Assembly (NCBI GenBank): GCA_965248805.1
Contig: CBDFKJ010000009.1
Coordinates: 744,001 to 808,000 of the forward strand
Reading direction: 5' to 3'
Source: CBDFKJ01 sp965248805
Lineage (GTDB): Bacteria; Pseudomonadota; Alphaproteobacteria; UBA6615
Length of the DNA: 64,000 nucleotides
Numbering within the stretch: the stretch's first letter is position 1; each line of letters starts with the position of its first letter. Shown piece after piece: positions 62,678 through 64,000 of this stretch. A program made the translations under genes and the position numbers. Under the pieces are notes generated by a model, which had not been told where the DNA came from, made no database searches, and worked only from the letters and a program-made list of their open reading frames with translations.

Positions 62678-63740
62678 TTAGGTCCGGAAAGATCGAGCCA
62701 GCGCAATAGATTGCGTCAACGCCGGCCGGATCTCAGGTCGATGCTCCTTCATAAACTCGTATGACGTTCTGCTGATGGCGCCCAACTCGCCGGAGATACT
62801 CTCAAGCTCGCTCGCAATCCAAGATTGCGATCGGTCGTAGGCGTCCAGCCAAGAGATTTTCCCAACCGGTCTTCGTCGATATCTTGCGCGCCACAACTGA
62901 TTGGCGACGCGGAACCGCTGGTGTCTCCAGCCAGTATCGGCGGCGATGGCGAGGTCCTGCCGCCTCTTCTCCAGCCACTGGTCGTAGAGCTTCTGACCCT
63001 GCAACACCTCGAAGGAAGACATGCAAAATGCCCTCATCAATGGTCGATTGAAAAACGGCGCCACGAGCGGTACGAACCAGTTGCAGATGCTGAACATCGT
63101 GGAGATGAATGTCGCTTGTCTGATCGTCAGGTCGAGGCGCATCAGCCGTTGGTGAGGCGGAATGTCCGCGTTGTCGAGAAACAGGCTGCGCACGTGATCT
63201 CGGATCTCGGCGACCTCTTCCGGGTAGTATGACGCGATATCCGCGTCGGGCGGCTTGTCACTGCACAGAACAATGTGCTGCGCGAGCGAGAGCGGGACGG
63301 TCGGCGAGTCGCCGTAGTGTGCGCCGGACAAGGCATCGCCGAGAAAACCAGTGGTGGCCACGGCACCGCACGCAGCGAATCCCGGAACATTGTGCATCGC
63401 GCCGAGATCGGTGCACCCGCCCGCCAGGTCAGTCGCCTCGTCGATATTGTCCTCGTAGCGCCATTTTGCCAGGGAAATGAACGTGTGGGGCAGGTGCAGC
63501 GCCTTGGCAATTTTCTCGCACGGCGTACGTCGAGCGAATCAGGCGTGCCATAGGTGAGTGTGCGCTGGCGAACGTTGATGCCGTGCAGGGCGAACACGAT
63601 GGCTTTCGAATCGCGCCCCCCCCCGACAACATCACCGCGCCATCATCGGGATAGCGCTGCTGGGCAACGGCCGCGAGTATGAGATCGTCGATCTCTGCGA
63701 GGCGCAAGTCCCGCCCGCTCTCTGAAAACAGTGTGTCCGT
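62678..63740 (-). pseudogene. Asparagine-synthase-like protein, N-terminally truncated and frameshifted twice
   Basis: The conserved ATP-pyrophosphatase motif begins YPDDGAVMLSGG, but the run of nine C at 63616-63624 throws it out of frame where SGGRDSKAI is expected. FALHGINVRQRTLTYGTPDS follows in the next frame, and a second shift near 63515 gives KIAKALHLPHTFISLAKWRY and GFLGDALSGAHYGDSP, continuing to 62678. No glutaminase N-terminus is seen. Relatives amidate or transfer amino groups in sugar or peptide synthesis. The upstream end fuses with the truncated methyltransferase at about 63740. Confidence 0.7.
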
Positions 63741-63742
63741 GC

Positions 63743-64000
63743 CCGTCCGGTTGCACGAGGTCGTAACATCGGCGAGCGAACAAGCGCGGCGCGTAGATAT
63801 GCTCGATCACCTCAACGCTGAGGACCACAGGGTAGGTTCCGTTACTGGCAGCAAGGTCGTCATAGCCCGAGCCGACAGAAATCTTGAGGTGGGGGTACGC
63901 TCGGTTTGCGATCGATACCCCTCGCGTTGAGGGCTCCACACCGGTCGCAACGTAGCCCAACCCTGAGAGCGCATTTGCAAGAGATCCATTCCCGGAACCG
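63743..64000 (-). pseudogene. Class I methyltransferase, cut by the window edge and truncated at its 3' end
   Basis: The frame enters from the right edge as GSGNGSLANALSGLGYVAT (SAM motif I), then GVEPSTRGVSIANRAYP (motif II) and PVVLSVEVIEHIYAPRLFAR (motif IV). Homology stops at YDLVQPDG near 63743, just where the C-terminal half should start, and the reading runs into DNA of the asparagine-synthase-like gene. It is thus incomplete at both ends in this window. Confidence 0.6.

Noticed and set aside
1..64000. CRISPR arrays, tRNA and rRNA genes
   Set aside because: No regularly spaced repeats and no tRNA or rRNA-like sequence were seen by eye on either strand; a covariance-model search was not possible.

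Overview
The window is high-GC DNA that reads as an alphaproteobacterial chromosome, probably of a Rhodospirillales-like lineage. That placement is inferred from gene content (NAD kinase, MoaA, orotate phosphoribosyltransferase, S24 repressor, SPOR protein, SleB hydrolase) and was not tested. No rRNA, tRNA or CRISPR array was seen. Both window edges cut genes: a TPR protein on the left and a methyltransferase on the right.

Layout. (1) 1-1943: edge-truncated TPR gene, then an 835-bp IS5-family element with TA target duplication and a broken transposase. (2) 2259-14601: surface-glycan genes, comprising a nucleotidyltransferase-PfkB kinase protein with the two HldE-type domains in reversed order, a sugar-1-phosphate nucleotidyltransferase, three paralogous sulfotransferase-like proteins, an ABC-exporter-like protein whose nucleotide-binding motifs are all degenerate, two paralogous proteins with a nucleotidyltransferase-like motif, and a methyltransferase. 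(3) 14716-27678: a same-strand, tightly packed sugar operon with an oxidoreductase, GT2, two epimerase/dehydratases, GmhA-like isomerase, split transketolase, Zn-dehydrogenase, HAD phosphatase, APH-type kinase, three methyltransferases and a WbuC-like cupin. (4) 27707-51429: mixed genes in which intact housekeeping genes (nadK, moaA, pyrE, an ABC exporter pair) alternate with genes broken by single-base frameshifts. (5) 45186-55836: an IS-rich belt holding IS1595, an IS5-group element, two IS630 copies, and an IS1182 inside the second IS630. (6) 55859-64000: a second sugar region (SDR, Gfo/Idh oxidoreductase, DegT aminotransferase, broken ketopantoate-reductase-like gene, a flippase split by a second IS5-group copy, a broken asparagine-synthase-like gene, a truncated methyltransferase).

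How the genes fit together. The isomerase, kinase/nucleotidyltransferase, phosphatase, second nucleotidyltransferase, transketolase pair, epimerases and methyltransferases look like a pathway to an activated heptose or larger/branched sugar. The glycosyltransferase, sulfotransferase-like proteins and flippase would assemble, decorate and move a surface polysaccharide. This is inference from gene families.

Two patterns run across the window. First, every gene from 2.2 to 27.7 kb is intact, while about ten genes from 27.7 to 63.7 kb carry one-base indels or stops, many in homopolymers. This is either real gene decay alongside IS expansion or local sequence error. Second, the reversed HldE-like protein, degenerate ABC protein and duplicated sulfotransferase/nucleotidyltransferase-like cassette form the part least like a textbook polysaccharide locus and are the best candidates for undescribed biology.
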